A stretch of DNA of 64,000 nt. Origin: Lentzea fradiae. GTDB taxonomy: Bacteria > Actinomycetota > Actinomycetes > Mycobacteriales > Pseudonocardiaceae. Positions 16,432 through 25,088 of the stretch are shown here, piece after piece. The translations under genes and the position numbers were made by a program. The stretch lies in NCBI RefSeq assembly GCF_900100955.1, contig NZ_FNCC01000015.1, positions 143,050 through 207,049 of the forward strand, written 5' to 3'. Numbering within the stretch: the first letter of the stretch is position 1; each line of letters opens with the position of its first letter. The notes beneath the pieces are model-generated. The model was given only the letters and a program-made list of their open reading frames with translations. It had not been told where the DNA came from and ran no database searches.

Positions 16432-17427
16432 TCAGGGCGCGGACTCGCGCACGACCAACGAGGTCGGCAGCACCAGCGGGTGGTCCGGCAGCGGCTGTCC
16501 CTCGAGCGTGGAGAGCAGCATCCGCGCGGCGGCGGCGCCCATCTCCTGGGCTGGCTGGCGGATCGTCGTGAGCCGCGGTTCGGTCTGCCGCGCGACGGGC
16601 ACGTCGTCGAAGCCGACGACGGACACGTCACCGGGAACGTCCCTGCCCGCTTCCCGCAGCGCCCGCAGCACACCGACCGCGGAGATGTCGTTCTGCGCGA
16701 ACACCGCGTCGAACGGGATGCCGCTCGCGAGGAGCTTCTCGACGGCGACCTGCCCGCCTTCCTGGGTGAAGTCGCCGTCGACGACGAGGTCCGGGTGCAG
16801 CGTCAGGCCCGCTTCGGCCAGCGCCAGCCGGAACCCGTCCAGCCGCGCCTGCGTGCAGCCGAAGTGCGGGGGCCCGGTGACGACGGCGAACCTGCGGCGG
16901 TCCGCGGCGAGCAGGTGCTTCGCGACGTCCGCGCCTCCCTGCCGGTTCGTCGTCGTCACCGAGGGGAACTCCGGGTGCGAGCCGCGGTCGTCGATCATGA
17001 CGACCGGCAGTCCCGCCCGGTAGAGCGTGGAGATGTAGTGCAGCGCGTCCGGCGGCTCGACCACGAGCAGACCGTCGAAGGCGTTGGCGGACACGTGGTT
17101 CGCGAACTGGTTGAGCGACTCGGGACCGCGGTTCAGCGTGTAGAGCAGCAGCCCGTACCCGTCCGCCTCCAGCTCGTCGACGATGCCTTGCAGGACCTCG
17201 CCCATCCACGGCCAGGTGAGCGACGGGGCGAGCATCGCGACGGTCCGGGTGCGGCCCCTGGCGAGACCGACGGCACGGGCGCTGGGCACGTAGCCGATCT
17301 CGTCGATGACCTTGCGGACGCGCTGCGCCGTGGTGGCGTCGACGTCGGGTTTTCCGTTCAGCACACGTGACACGGTCGCTTTGGACACCTGGGCGCGTTG
17401 GGCGACCTCCGCGATCGTGACACGCAT
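16432..17427 (-). CDS. LacI-family transcriptional regulator
   Basis: 331 residues. The ATG at 17427 gives the classic start MRVTIAEVAQRAQVSKATVSRVLN, a LacI helix-turn-helix with hinge helix VPSARAVGLARGR, followed by a periplasmic-binding-protein-like sensor domain (DGLLVVEPP, VVMIDDRG, NDISAVGVLRAL, DVSVVGFDD). It lies just upstream of and in the same direction as the importer operon, and LacI-type palindromes occur before the importer, before the DUF1996 gene and in front of this gene itself. It probably represses the importer and releases on binding a sugar taken up by it. The ligand cannot be read from the sequence. Confidence 0.93.
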   Translation of the reverse strand: MRVTIAEVAQRAQVSKATVSRVLNGKPDVDATTAQRVRKVIDEIGYVPSARAVGLARGRTRTVAMLAPSLTWPWMGEVLQGIVDELEADGYGLLLYTLNRGPESLNQFANHVSANAFDGLLVVEPPDALHYISTLYRAGLPVVMIDDRGSHPEFPSVTTTNRQGGADVAKHLLAADRRRFAVVTGPPHFGCTQARLDGFRLALAEAGLTLHPDLVVDGDFTQEGGQVAVEKLLASGIPFDAVFAQNDISAVGVLRALREAGRDVPGDVSVVGFDDVPVARQTEPRLTTIRQPAQEMGAAAARMLLSTLEGQPLPDHPLVLPTSLVVRESAP

Positions 17428-17451
17428 GCCGAACTTCCTTCCGCCGCCTCT

Positions 17452-17463
17452 GAAACCGGTTTC
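17452..17463. promoter_or_regulatory. LacI-type operator GAAACCGGTTTC near the regulator's own start
   Basis: Perfect 12-bp palindrome 25 bases before the LacI start, followed at once by a second, overlapping imperfect copy (GGTACCGGTTCC, 17465-17476). This is the usual LacI/GalR operator shape. It differs from the GAGAGCGCTCTC sites, so either the protein tolerates both or a second LacI regulator acts here. Confidence 0.6.
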
Positions 17464-17538
17464 GGTACCGGTTCCGCTGAGGTGTGACGGAGTCAACAGC
17501 CTGCGGCGAGTATTAGTCAAGACTCTTTCCAGAAGTTC

Positions 17539-17554
17539 GTGAGAGCGTTTCCAC
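17539..17554. promoter_or_regulatory. Hybrid LacI-type half sites
   Basis: GTGAGAGCGTTTCCAC combines the left half of the GAGAGCG site with a GTTTC right half, in the 262-bp divergent gap between the LacI and MOSC genes. Possible auxiliary operator. Confidence 0.3.
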
Positions 17555-17689
17555 ACCGCGTGCGGTCTCCGCAGGTCGGGCAGGGCGGACCCCGAAGTTC
17601 CGGAACTTCCGCCGCGTTTCCCGGCACTCGCGGCACTACGCCGGAAAGAGCAGTGCCCGTGCGGCTCCCGGTCGTGCAGAATCGGTGTC

Positions 17690-18229
17690 ATGGGGGTTGT
17701 GACAGCGGTCAGCCGCAACGAGGAGTACACGTTCACCAAGCAGGCCAGGGAGAGCATCACCCTGCTCGCCGGCCTGGGCGTGGAGGACGACGTCCACCAG
17801 GGCGTCACGGTCAAGCACCGGTCGCGGGTCGCGAAGGACCCGACGGCTCCGAACCTGCGCCAGGTCCACCTGATGCACGAGGAGCTCCACGACGAGCTGC
17901 GGGCCAAGGGCCACAGCGTCGAGCCGGGCTCGATCGGCGAGAACATCACGACGCGCGGGGTCGACCTGCTCGGCCTGCCCAGGGGAACGCGGCTGCACCT
18001 GGGCCCCGAGGCCGTGGTCGAGGTGACCGGGCTGCGCAACCCGTGCGTGCAGATCGACGCCTTCTCCAAGGGACTGCTCAAGGAGGTCCTGCGCAAGGAC
18101 GAGGACGGCGAGCTGGTCCGGCTGGCCGGGATCATGTCGGTCGTGCTCGTCGGCGGCGTCGTGCGGCCCGGTGACGAGATCCGCGTCGAGCTGCCGGTCG
18201 AGCCGCACCAGGCGCTCGCACCCGTCTGA
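17690..18229 (+). CDS. MOSC-domain protein
   Basis: 179 residues forming a single MOSC domain, the sulfur- or molybdenum-cofactor-binding fold found at the end of molybdenum cofactor sulfurases and in YiiM-type reductases. Landmarks are GSIGENITTRGVDL (80-93) and LRNPCVQID with the conserved Cys119. The ATG at 17690 directly starts the domain. It is monocistronic: divergent from LacI and convergent with the lactonase, the gap to which contains the structured repeat element. Likely role is handling N-hydroxylated or molybdenum-dependent substrates; not determinable. Confidence 0.88.
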   Translation: MGVVTAVSRNEEYTFTKQARESITLLAGLGVEDDVHQGVTVKHRSRVAKDPTAPNLRQVHLMHEELHDELRAKGHSVEPGSIGENITTRGVDLLGLPRGTRLHLGPEAVVEVTGLRNPCVQIDAFSKGLLKEVLRKDEDGELVRLAGIMSVVLVGGVVRPGDEIRVELPVEPHQALAPV

Positions 18230-18311
18230 CCGCCACCGACGCGGTCTGCCTCGCCGCTACCCGCCAACCACCCGCCCGCGTGTCATCCGTCAGCGCTCAC
18301 CGACACCTCGC

Positions 18312-18429
18312 CGTGACGTGGCTGTAGGACGCGGGGGCCCCGCGTTCGCGTGGATGGTACGTGGGGCCCCCGCGTACCAGGCGGGAAACACGAAAGAGAG
18401 TCGCGTGCGGGCCGGGCGTTACGGACAGC
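18312..18429. repeat. Structured intergenic repeat element, copy A
   Basis: About nine-tenths identical over its length to 44101-44219, same orientation. It contains a short palindrome (18329-18345, ACGCGGGG-G-CCCCGCGT) and 13-base perfect arms ACGCGGGGGCCCC at 18329-18341 and its complement at 18363-18375, so it can fold either as two small hairpins or one long one. The 3' part contains GGGAAACACGAAAGAGAGTC, identical in both copies. Weaker similarity reaches about 40 bases further upstream. Both copies sit between convergent genes. It may be a bidirectional terminator or a REP-like or MITE-like element. Confidence 0.8.
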
Positions 18430-18438
18430 ACTGCTGGG

Positions 18439-19176
18439 TCAGCTGTTGCCGAAGTGGTCGTCGAGGATCACCGAGATCGTCTTCGGCGCCTCGACGACCG
18501 CCAGGTGCGCCGCGTCGCCCACGACGTAGAGCTCCGAGTCCGGCAGCTCGTCGGCGAGGTGCCGGGCGAACTCCGGCGGCGTCGCGCTGTCCTGCGCCGC
18601 CGCGATCACCACGGCGGGCACGTCGATCTTCGCGAGCGCGGGCCGCAGGTCCATGTCCCTGATCGCCCGGCAGCAGGCGATGTACGACGGGACGTCGACC
18701 TCCAGCAGCTCGGCGCGGAAGCGCGCGACGACGTCCGGCGGGAAGGCCGGGGTGAACCAGCGCGCGACGATCGAGTCCGCGAGCGGCTCCATCCCGCGTG
18801 AGCCGAGCACCTCGATCCGCTCGTCCCAGACCGACTTGTCCGGGTACCAGGCCGTCGTGCACATCAGCGCGAGCCGGGAGATCCGGTCGGTGTGCGCGGC
18901 GAGCCACATGCCGACCATGCCGCCGAGGGACACGCCGCAGTAGTGGACCTGCCGCAGCTCCAGGTGGTCCAGCAGGTCCAGGACGTCGCGCGCCAGGTCC
19001 TCGATCGCGCAAGGGCCCGGGACGGGCGCGCTGCGGCCGTGGCCGCGGTGGTCGAAGCGCAGCAGCCGGAACGGCAGCCCGAAGTCCCGCCACAGCCCGG
19101 TGGTCGTGCCGAGCGCGTTGCCGAGCACCAGCACCGGCGCGTCCTCCGGCCCGGTCAGCGTGTAGTGCCCGATCAC
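18439..19176 (-). CDS. Alpha/beta-hydrolase, 3-oxoadipate enol-lactonase-like
   Basis: 245 residues of the PcaD type. PcaD hydrolyses 3-oxoadipate enol-lactone in the beta-ketoadipate pathway. The nucleophile is in GVSLGGM, the acid in AAQDSATPP and the histidine in GDAAHLAVVE; the RGHGRS and LMCTTAWYP segments are typical of the subfamily. The length is slightly below the usual 255-265. No other pca gene is near, so the lactonase role is not supported by context and a related esterase is possible. Start ATG/GTG at 19176. Confidence 0.8.
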   Translation of the reverse strand: MIGHYTLTGPEDAPVLVLGNALGTTTGLWRDFGLPFRLLRFDHRGHGRSAPVPGPCAIEDLARDVLDLLDHLELRQVHYCGVSLGGMVGMWLAAHTDRISRLALMCTTAWYPDKSVWDERIEVLGSRGMEPLADSIVARWFTPAFPPDVVARFRAELLEVDVPSYIACCRAIRDMDLRPALAKIDVPAVVIAAAQDSATPPEFARHLADELPDSELYVVGDAAHLAVVEAPKTISVILDDHFGNS

Positions 19177-19358
19177 GGCGCCACCTCCTCGCGAAACCCC
19201 GACAGCCCGCGAGTCTGCCCGGCGTTTTTCCGTCCCGCACGACGAGTTGCGCCGACTGGAGCACGTGTTCCCACAACCACCTTCCCGGCCCCATCCGTAA
19301 CACTGTCACGGGTAGCAGAATGTGGGGTTCCCCCGCTGCCGACCCCACCGGGAAGCCG

Positions 19359-20255
19359 ATGAACTCCGCTGCTCCGTTCACGCACGAGGCCCTGTTCTAC
19401 AGCGACGAGGACGCCTTCCTCTCCGGCACGGCCCGGTTCGTCGCGGGCGGCGTGGACAGAGGCGAGCCGGTGCTGGTGGCGGTCAGGGAGGCCCGCATCG
19501 GCCCGCTGCGCGAACGGCTCGGCGGCCAGGCCGACCAGGTCCACTTCATCGACATGACCGAGGCGGGCCGCAACCCCGGCCGGATCATCCCCGGTGTGCT
19601 GATGGCGTTCAGCGCGAGCACGCGGCAGCGGTTCCGGATGGTCGGCGAACCGATGTGGCCGGGCCGCACCGAGCTCGAGTACCCCGCGTGCGTGCAGCAC
19701 GAGGCGTTGGTCAACACGGCGTTCGAGGGCAGGCAGGGCGTCATCCTGTGCCCGTACGACGCGAGCGCGTTGCCGAGGCATGTGCTGGAGGACGCGCGGC
19801 GCACGCACCCGGTGGTCATCGACGGCGAGAAGCGCGTCACGAGCGACCGCTACACCGACCCGGCCAGTCTCGCCGACCTCTACAACGTGCCGTTGCCGCC
19901 TCCACCGGACACAGCCGAGGAACACGCGTTCTCCGTGGCAACGCTTGCGCGCACACGCAAACTCGTGGCGACCTATGCGCATTGGCTGCGTCGCGAACAG
20001 GTCGAGGACCTGGTGCTCGCGGTCAACGAGCTGGCGACGAACAGCATCCTGCACGCGTCCGGCCACGGCGTACTCCGGTTGTGGCGGGAAGGCGACACGG
20101 CGGTGTGCGAGGTGAGCGACTCCGGCAAGGGCTTCCCGCCGTCTTTCACCGGCCTCTCCGGCTTCGGGATCGTGATGGTGAACCTGCTCTGTGACCTGGT
20201 TCGCACTCACACGAGTCACAGCGGTACCACCGTTCGGGTGTACTTGGGGCGTTAG
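19359..20255 (+). CDS. MEDS sensor domain fused to an anti-sigma-type ATPase domain
   Basis: 298 residues. The first two thirds are a MEDS domain (THEALFYSDEDAFLSGTARFV, CPYDASALP), found in proteins sensing methanogen- or actinomycete-type signals and redox or light inputs. The last third is a GHKL ATPase of the RsbW/HATPase_c_2 class: NELATNSILHASG is the N box and DSGKGFPP the G1 box, with SGFGIVMVNLLCD following. Such proteins are predicted to phosphorylate or sequester anti-sigma antagonists. The ATG at 19359 has GGAAG before it; an in-frame ATG at 19320 is possible. No STAS antagonist lies nearby. Confidence 0.85.
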   Translation: MNSAAPFTHEALFYSDEDAFLSGTARFVAGGVDRGEPVLVAVREARIGPLRERLGGQADQVHFIDMTEAGRNPGRIIPGVLMAFSASTRQRFRMVGEPMWPGRTELEYPACVQHEALVNTAFEGRQGVILCPYDASALPRHVLEDARRTHPVVIDGEKRVTSDRYTDPASLADLYNVPLPPPPDTAEEHAFSVATLARTRKLVATYAHWLRREQVEDLVLAVNELATNSILHASGHGVLRLWREGDTAVCEVSDSGKGFPPSFTGLSGFGIVMVNLLCDLVRTHTSHSGTTVRVYLGR

Positions 20256-20316
20256 GGAGTCGCCGCCATCTCATCGCAATGCGTCTGACACGCGGACCTG
20301 TTTTCCTTGCTCACCT

Positions 20317-21618
20317 ATGACAGACCACCTCTCCCCACTCGACATCGCCTTCCTCGCGATGGAGGGCAGCGCGAACCCGTTGCACCTCGGTGCGGTCGCG
20401 ACCTTCGCGCCCTCCACCCCGGTGCACCCGGCGCGCATCGCTGCCCTGCTGTGCGAGCGCGCGCAGGAGGTCTCACGGCTGCGCCAGCGCGCCCGGACGT
20501 CGTTGCTGGGCGGTGCGCGCTGGGTGGAAGACCCCGGTTTCGCGCCGGAGGACCACGTCTTCACCCATCACGTGCGGGGCCGCGAACGGTTCGCCACGCT
20601 GGTCTCCCACCTGATGGCGCAACCGCTCGACCTCGCGCGCCCGCCGTGGGAGCTGCACGTCGTCACCGGCCTCACCGGCGGGCGGTTCGCCGTCGTCGCG
20701 AAGCTGCACCACTCCCTGTGCGACGGCATGAAGGCCGTCGGCCTGGGCCTGCGGCTGTTCGACGCCTCCCGGCTGTCCATTCCGGACACTCCCGCGCCGT
20801 CGCGCCCGATGATCCCGTCGCTGAGCGGAATGTCGTTGCGCGGGATCAAGGACACGATCGACCTCGCGTCGTCGGTCCTGATGAACACCCGCCCACCGGC
20901 ACTCGGCTCCCCTGTGCTCACCTCGTCCACCCGGCCGCGGCGCGTCGTGATGTCCCGCCTGGACCTCGCGGACGTCCACCGGATCCGGCGCACCCACGGC
21001 GGCACGGTGAACGACGTGCTGCTGGCGCTCGTCACAGGCGCGTTGCGCCACTGGCTTTCCGCACACGGCAGCGCGGGCCCGTCGTCGGTCGTGCGCGCCC
21101 TGATCCCGGTCGACCAGCGCTCCCGCACCGGCGACGCCGCCGCGGGCAACCAGATCTCGGGCTACCTGGTGTCACTGCCGGTCGGCTGCCCCGACCCGGT
21201 GGAACGCCTGCGCGACCTCCGCGCCCAGATGGAAGCGGCGAAGGCAGCGGGTCCCGACCGCGGCGCGGGAGCCCTGCCCCTGCTGGCCGACCGCGTCCCA
21301 CCCCTGGTCCACCGCCTGACCGCCCCCGTGATGGGCCGCTGCGCTCCCCTGCTGTTCGACACGCTGGTGACGTCCGTCCCCCTGCCGTCCGTCCCACTCG
21401 CACTGGACGGCGCCGCCCTGTGCGAGCTGTACCCGGTCGCGCCCGTCGCCCCCGGCCACGCGGTGGGCATCGCACTGTCGGTGTACCGCTCGTCCGTCCA
21501 CGTCTGCCTGAACACCAACCAGTCGTGGATGTCCGACGCCCAGTGGCTCGACGGTGTGCTGCGCCGCGAGGTCGCGTCCCTTCAGGACGCACGTGAGCTG
21601 GTGGGTTTGCCTCGCTGA
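20317..21618 (+). CDS. WS/DGAT acyltransferase (wax ester / triacylglycerol synthase)
   Basis: 433 residues of the bacterial bifunctional wax ester synthase/diacylglycerol acyltransferase family, which makes storage triacylglycerol from acyl-CoA. The N-terminal LSPLDIAFLAMEG and the catalytic HHSLCDG (His131, His132, Asp136) are intact; the C-terminal half has the expected NDVLLALVTGALRHWL and NQISGYLVSLPVG segments. It is a little shorter than the usual 450-480. The ATG at 20317 has no clear Shine-Dalgarno sequence. It is followed 22 bases later by a phosphatase gene, possibly cotranscribed. Confidence 0.9.
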   Translation: MTDHLSPLDIAFLAMEGSANPLHLGAVATFAPSTPVHPARIAALLCERAQEVSRLRQRARTSLLGGARWVEDPGFAPEDHVFTHHVRGRERFATLVSHLMAQPLDLARPPWELHVVTGLTGGRFAVVAKLHHSLCDGMKAVGLGLRLFDASRLSIPDTPAPSRPMIPSLSGMSLRGIKDTIDLASSVLMNTRPPALGSPVLTSSTRPRRVVMSRLDLADVHRIRRTHGGTVNDVLLALVTGALRHWLSAHGSAGPSSVVRALIPVDQRSRTGDAAAGNQISGYLVSLPVGCPDPVERLRDLRAQMEAAKAAGPDRGAGALPLLADRVPPLVHRLTAPVMGRCAPLLFDTLVTSVPLPSVPLALDGAALCELYPVAPVAPGHAVGIALSVYRSSVHVCLNTNQSWMSDAQWLDGVLRREVASLQDARELVGLPR

Positions 21619-21640
21619 GAGGCCGGGCAAACCTGCAACC

Positions 21641-22297
21641 ATGAGCAACACCGTGGTCTTGGACGTGGACGGCACGCTGGTCGACACCAACTACCACCAC
21701 ACCGTGTCGTGGCTGCGCGCGTTCCGCAGCGTCGACATCACCGTGCCCGGCTGGCGAGTGCACCGAGCCATCGGCATGGGCGGCGACAAACTGGTGGCCG
21801 CCGTCGCGGGCGACATGGTCGAGCGCACCCACGGCGACACCCTGCGCGAAGCGTGGGAACGGTACTTCGACGAGGTGATCGACGAGATCCAGCCGTTCGA
21901 GGGCGCCCACCGGCTCATCCGTGCGGCCACCGACGCCGGGTTCTCCGTCGTGCTCGCCAGCTCCGGGAAGAAGAAGCACGTTGAGCACTACCTGAAGCTG
22001 CTCGACCCCGGGGACATCGCTTGGACGTCCTCTGATGACGTCGAGGACAGCAAGCCTGAGCCTGATCTGGTGCAGGTTGCCTTGTCGCAGGTCTCGGCTT
22101 CCCGGGCGGTGGTGATCGGGGATTCCGTCTGGGACTGTGAGGCTGCCGGGCGGGCCGGGTTGCCGTCGGTCGGGGTGTTGACCGGTGGTTTTTCGGAGGG
22201 GGAGCTGGTGGAGCGGGGGGCTTCCGCCGTTTATCCGGACTTGGATCGGTTGCGCGGGGAGTTGACGGATCTGCCCATGGCCGCGGTGGGGCCGTAG
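21641..22297 (+). CDS. HAD-superfamily phosphatase
   Basis: 218 residues. The HAD nucleophile motif VLDVDGTLVD is at 6-15 (Asp8, Asp10), motif II is VVLASSGKKK, and motifs III/IV read SKPEPD and VVIGDSVWDCEAAGRAG, with a four-helix cap between. This is the beta-phosphoglucomutase/Gph-like class acting on small phosphorylated metabolites. The substrate is not predictable. It follows the acyltransferase closely in the same direction and converges with the kinase gene. Confidence 0.88.
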   Translation: MSNTVVLDVDGTLVDTNYHHTVSWLRAFRSVDITVPGWRVHRAIGMGGDKLVAAVAGDMVERTHGDTLREAWERYFDEVIDEIQPFEGAHRLIRAATDAGFSVVLASSGKKKHVEHYLKLLDPGDIAWTSSDDVEDSKPEPDLVQVALSQVSASRAVVIGDSVWDCEAAGRAGLPSVGVLTGGFSEGELVERGASAVYPDLDRLRGELTDLPMAAVGP

Positions 22298-22369
22298 GGG
22301 GCGTACCCGGGCTGCGCGACGGTCGCGATCGGGGCCGCCGGGCGTACCGGCAGCGACCGCACCGAAGCG

Positions 22370-23674
22370 TTAGCGGCGTGCCGCTGCTTGTGAGGCGGCG
22401 TGAGTCGGGCGGGGTAGTTCGGAGGGCTTGCCGCGGGCCTTCGACTCGGGGGCGTCGTTCGTCGTCTCCCCGGTCGGGGGTTCGGTGGTCGTCGTCTCGT
22501 CGGACGTGGAGCCACCGGCCGGTGTGCCGGGTGGTGTGTTGCCGGCGTCCTGTTGAGGGGCGCCGGGGACGTTGGACATGGTGGGCGCGTCGAACGTGTT
22601 GTCCGGGGCTCCCGGGGTGTGGACGACTGTCACCGTCGACGGGGAGACGGTGACCACCCGGGTCTGTGGGTTGGGCGCCTTGGTGTCCGCGGCTGGGGAG
22701 TCGGTGGTGGTGCCGCCGAGGTTTGCCACGGCCACCGCCACCGCGGCCGCTGCTGCCGCGGCGGCCGCCGTGGTGATGGCCAGGCGTTTGCCGCGTCTTG
22801 GTTTCGGGATGTCCTGGGCTTCCACCACCGCGTCCGGGAGCAGGGCCGGTAGGCCCCTGCTGGCTTCGAAGGCCGCGTCCAGGGAGGTGGCGCACTGGGC
22901 TGCGGTGGGGCGGTTGGCGGGGGTGGTGGCTGTCATCGCCGAGAGCAGGGAGATCCAGGCCGTGGGCAGGTCCACCGGGATCCGGGGTGGGCGGGCCAGG
23001 CGGGCGAGGGCCGCTTCGGCGTCTCCGCCGGGGTACTCGGTGCGGCCTGTCAGGCATTCCAGGAGGACCAGGCCGAGCGAGTAGATGTCGGCGGCTGGGC
23101 CTACGTCGGTGCCCCTCACCTGTTCCGGCGACAGGTAGCCGGCTGTGCCGACCAGGACGCCGGAGGTGGTGACCCTGGTGACCTCCGCCACCAGCGCCAG
23201 GCCGAAGTCGGCCAGGTACGCCTGCTTCTCGGTGTCGTCCAGAAGGATGTTGGACGGCTTGATGTCGCGGTGCACCACGCCGAGGCCGTGGACGTGGTCC
23301 AGGACCGCGGCGATCTGGCCTCCCAGGCGCGCCACGAAGCGGGGTGGCAGGGGTTCGCGCATTCGCTGGCGGAGGGTGCCGCCGGTGATCTCGCGCATCA
23401 CGAAGTACGGGCGGCCCCGCACGGTGCCGGAGGCGTAGACCGGGATGATGCCGGGGCACTCCAGGGAGGCGAGCATCGACGCCTCGCGGTGCAGACGCAG
23501 CTCGTCGTCGGGGAGGCCGGGGCCGGAGAAGATCTTCACGGCGACGGACGACGTGGTCTCGCGGTCGTAGGCGCGGTAGACCTCGGCCATTCCACCCGAC
23601 CCGAGGAGCGAACCGATCACGAAGCGGTCGTCGATCACCGCGCCGGTCAGGTCTCCGTCCCAGGGGTCGCTCAT
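22370..23674 (-). CDS. Membrane-anchored Ser/Thr protein kinase
   Basis: 434 residues. The kinase domain spans about 18-270: glycine loop GSGGMAEVY, Lys47 (VAVKIF), catalytic HRDIKPSN with Asp137, DFG motif ADFGLA and activation segment GTAGYLSPEQ. A positively charged juxtamembrane stretch (PKPRRGKR) precedes one very alanine-rich membrane helix at about 297-320. The outside portion is a low-complexity Thr/Pro/Ser tail with no PASTA or NHL repeats, so the sensed signal is unclear. It stands alone between a phosphatase (convergent) and the ATP-grasp gene. Autophosphorylation is expected from the family. Confidence 0.93.
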   Translation of the reverse strand: MSDPWDGDLTGAVIDDRFVIGSLLGSGGMAEVYRAYDRETTSSVAVKIFSGPGLPDDELRLHREASMLASLECPGIIPVYASGTVRGRPYFVMREITGGTLRQRMREPLPPRFVARLGGQIAAVLDHVHGLGVVHRDIKPSNILLDDTEKQAYLADFGLALVAEVTRVTTSGVLVGTAGYLSPEQVRGTDVGPAADIYSLGLVLLECLTGRTEYPGGDAEAALARLARPPRIPVDLPTAWISLLSAMTATTPANRPTAAQCATSLDAAFEASRGLPALLPDAVVEAQDIPKPRRGKRLAITTAAAAAAAAAVAVAVANLGGTTTDSPAADTKAPNPQTRVVTVSPSTVTVVHTPGAPDNTFDAPTMSNVPGAPQQDAGNTPPGTPAGGSTSDETTTTEPPTGETTNDAPESKARGKPSELPRPTHAASQAAARR

Positions 23675-23743
23675 GGGCCTCCGCTCGTCGCCGAGAACCT
23701 AACCGGTCGTCGCACACGTGTGCCACCCGGTACGAATCCAAGA

Positions 23744-24979
23744 TCAAACCACGATGAGGCCCGCCTCGATCTCCCTGACGGTGGCCTCGTCGCGTTCGAG
23801 CTGTTCAGCGTCGGTGGTCGCGAGCACGACGTGGCCGAGCGACGTGCGCAGGTCGGCCGTGCGCGGCACCATCGACCCCTCCCGGTACGGCAGGACGTCG
23901 CGCTGGTAGCTGGGCAGAAGTGAGGCCAGCTCGTCAAAGCGGACGGAGTTCGCGAGCTCGCCCGCCGCGGGTGAGGCCAGGTAGACCGAGCGCACGTGCT
24001 GGAGCTGCTCGTAGCGGCCCGCGGCGCCCGCGCCGTCCAGGTGGTGGCTCACCATCCGCGTCACCTGGTTCTCGCCGGTGCCGAGCAACGCCAGCTCCTG
24101 CTGCTCCGGGCCTGCCAGCCGCGCGCCGATCTCGACCAGGCGCGGGCCGTCCGCGGTGATCACGACCTGGGCCTGCGCGGGGCCGTTGCGCACGCCTGTC
24201 GCGTCGAGGACGCGGCTCACGTAGCCGAACAGCACGCCGACCACCGGGTCGGACGGCGCGACGAGCGTGTTGGAGCGGAAGATGCCGAGGCCGTCGTCGG
24301 TGCCCTCCTTGGCGCAGTGCCAGACGGCGACGAGGCCGTGCCCGCCGTCGACCGAGTAGGTGTCGACCTCGTACTCGGTGCCGACCGCGAGCTCGCGCAC
24401 CAGCACCCGGTCGTTGCGGAAGGTCGTCCTGTTGACGACGAGGACGCGGTTGAAGCTGGTGCGCCAGTCGTCACCGGGCATCGCCACGAACACGTCGTCG
24501 GTGTCGCCGCTGTGCTCCGGCTTCAGCACGATCGGCGAGCTCTCCAGCCCCTCGCGCCGCAGCCACGCCGCCACCGCGTCGGGCGACTCGGAGCTGGTCT
24601 GCCGCAGGTGTGGCACCTCGGCGGTGCGCAGCGCCACGTCGCGCTGCCACCTGTCGCGGCGCGCGGACGAGAGGGTCAGGTCGTTCGAGCGGCCCGGCAC
24701 GACCAGCTCCGACAACGTCTCCGCGGCCTCGGTGCCGGTGTCGGCGCCCGCGACGACGGCCACCGGGTCGTGGCCGGTGAGCGTGGCCGCCAGCTCGTCG
24801 AGGTCGCCGAGGGCGTGCAGCTCGCGGTAGTCGGCCGGGTTCCACACCCTGCGCAGCCAGCTGGGCGGCATGGCGGCGGTCAGCACCGCCACCGCGTCGA
24901 CACCGCGGGCCGCGAACGCGGGCGCGACGGTCTTGCCGGCCGCGAACGGATCCACCACGACGATGCTGCGACGGGACAC
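23744..24979 (-). CDS. ATP-grasp ligase (carboxylate-amine ligase type)
   Basis: 411 residues. The N-terminal third is a preATP-grasp Rossmann-like region (SIVVVDPFAAGKTVAPAF), and the central domain has ATP-grasp features: IVLKPEHSGDTDDVF, the VRELAVGTEYEVDTYSVDG segment, and the metal-binding LVEIGARLAG. Relatives make dipeptides or amide-linked natural products by activating a carboxylate as acyl phosphate. The GTG start at 24979 follows AGGA. It lies downstream of a butyrolactone-receptor-like TetR gene in the same direction, which suggests a role in a small secondary metabolite or signal. The substrates are unknown. Confidence 0.85.
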   Translation of the reverse strand: MSRRSIVVVDPFAAGKTVAPAFAARGVDAVAVLTAAMPPSWLRRVWNPADYRELHALGDLDELAATLTGHDPVAVVAGADTGTEAAETLSELVVPGRSNDLTLSSARRDRWQRDVALRTAEVPHLRQTSSESPDAVAAWLRREGLESSPIVLKPEHSGDTDDVFVAMPGDDWRTSFNRVLVVNRTTFRNDRVLVRELAVGTEYEVDTYSVDGGHGLVAVWHCAKEGTDDGLGIFRSNTLVAPSDPVVGVLFGYVSRVLDATGVRNGPAQAQVVITADGPRLVEIGARLAGPEQQELALLGTGENQVTRMVSHHLDGAGAAGRYEQLQHVRSVYLASPAAGELANSVRFDELASLLPSYQRDVLPYREGSMVPRTADLRTSLGHVVLATTDAEQLERDEATVREIEAGLIVV

Positions 24980-25053
24980 CGTTGTCCTCCTGATGGTCGA
25001 GGTCCTTGCCGGACGAGGGGACGGATGAGAGAGGACAACAGCGGAGGCGCGAG

Positions 25054-25065
25054 CAGGAATTCCTG
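25054..25065. promoter_or_regulatory. Perfect palindrome CAGGAATTCCTG before the ATP-grasp gene
   Basis: Twelve-base palindrome, extended imperfectly to GAG...CTC, in the 109-bp gap between the TetR stop and the ATP-grasp start. Candidate operator for the TetR protein, or a weak terminator. Confidence 0.35.
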
Positions 25066-25088
25066 TCTCGATTGGGCCGAGACGACCG

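Noticed and set aside
18312..18429. 6C-type small RNA
   Set aside because: The element has C runs and two hairpins, but the runs are in stems and not in loops as in 6C RNA.
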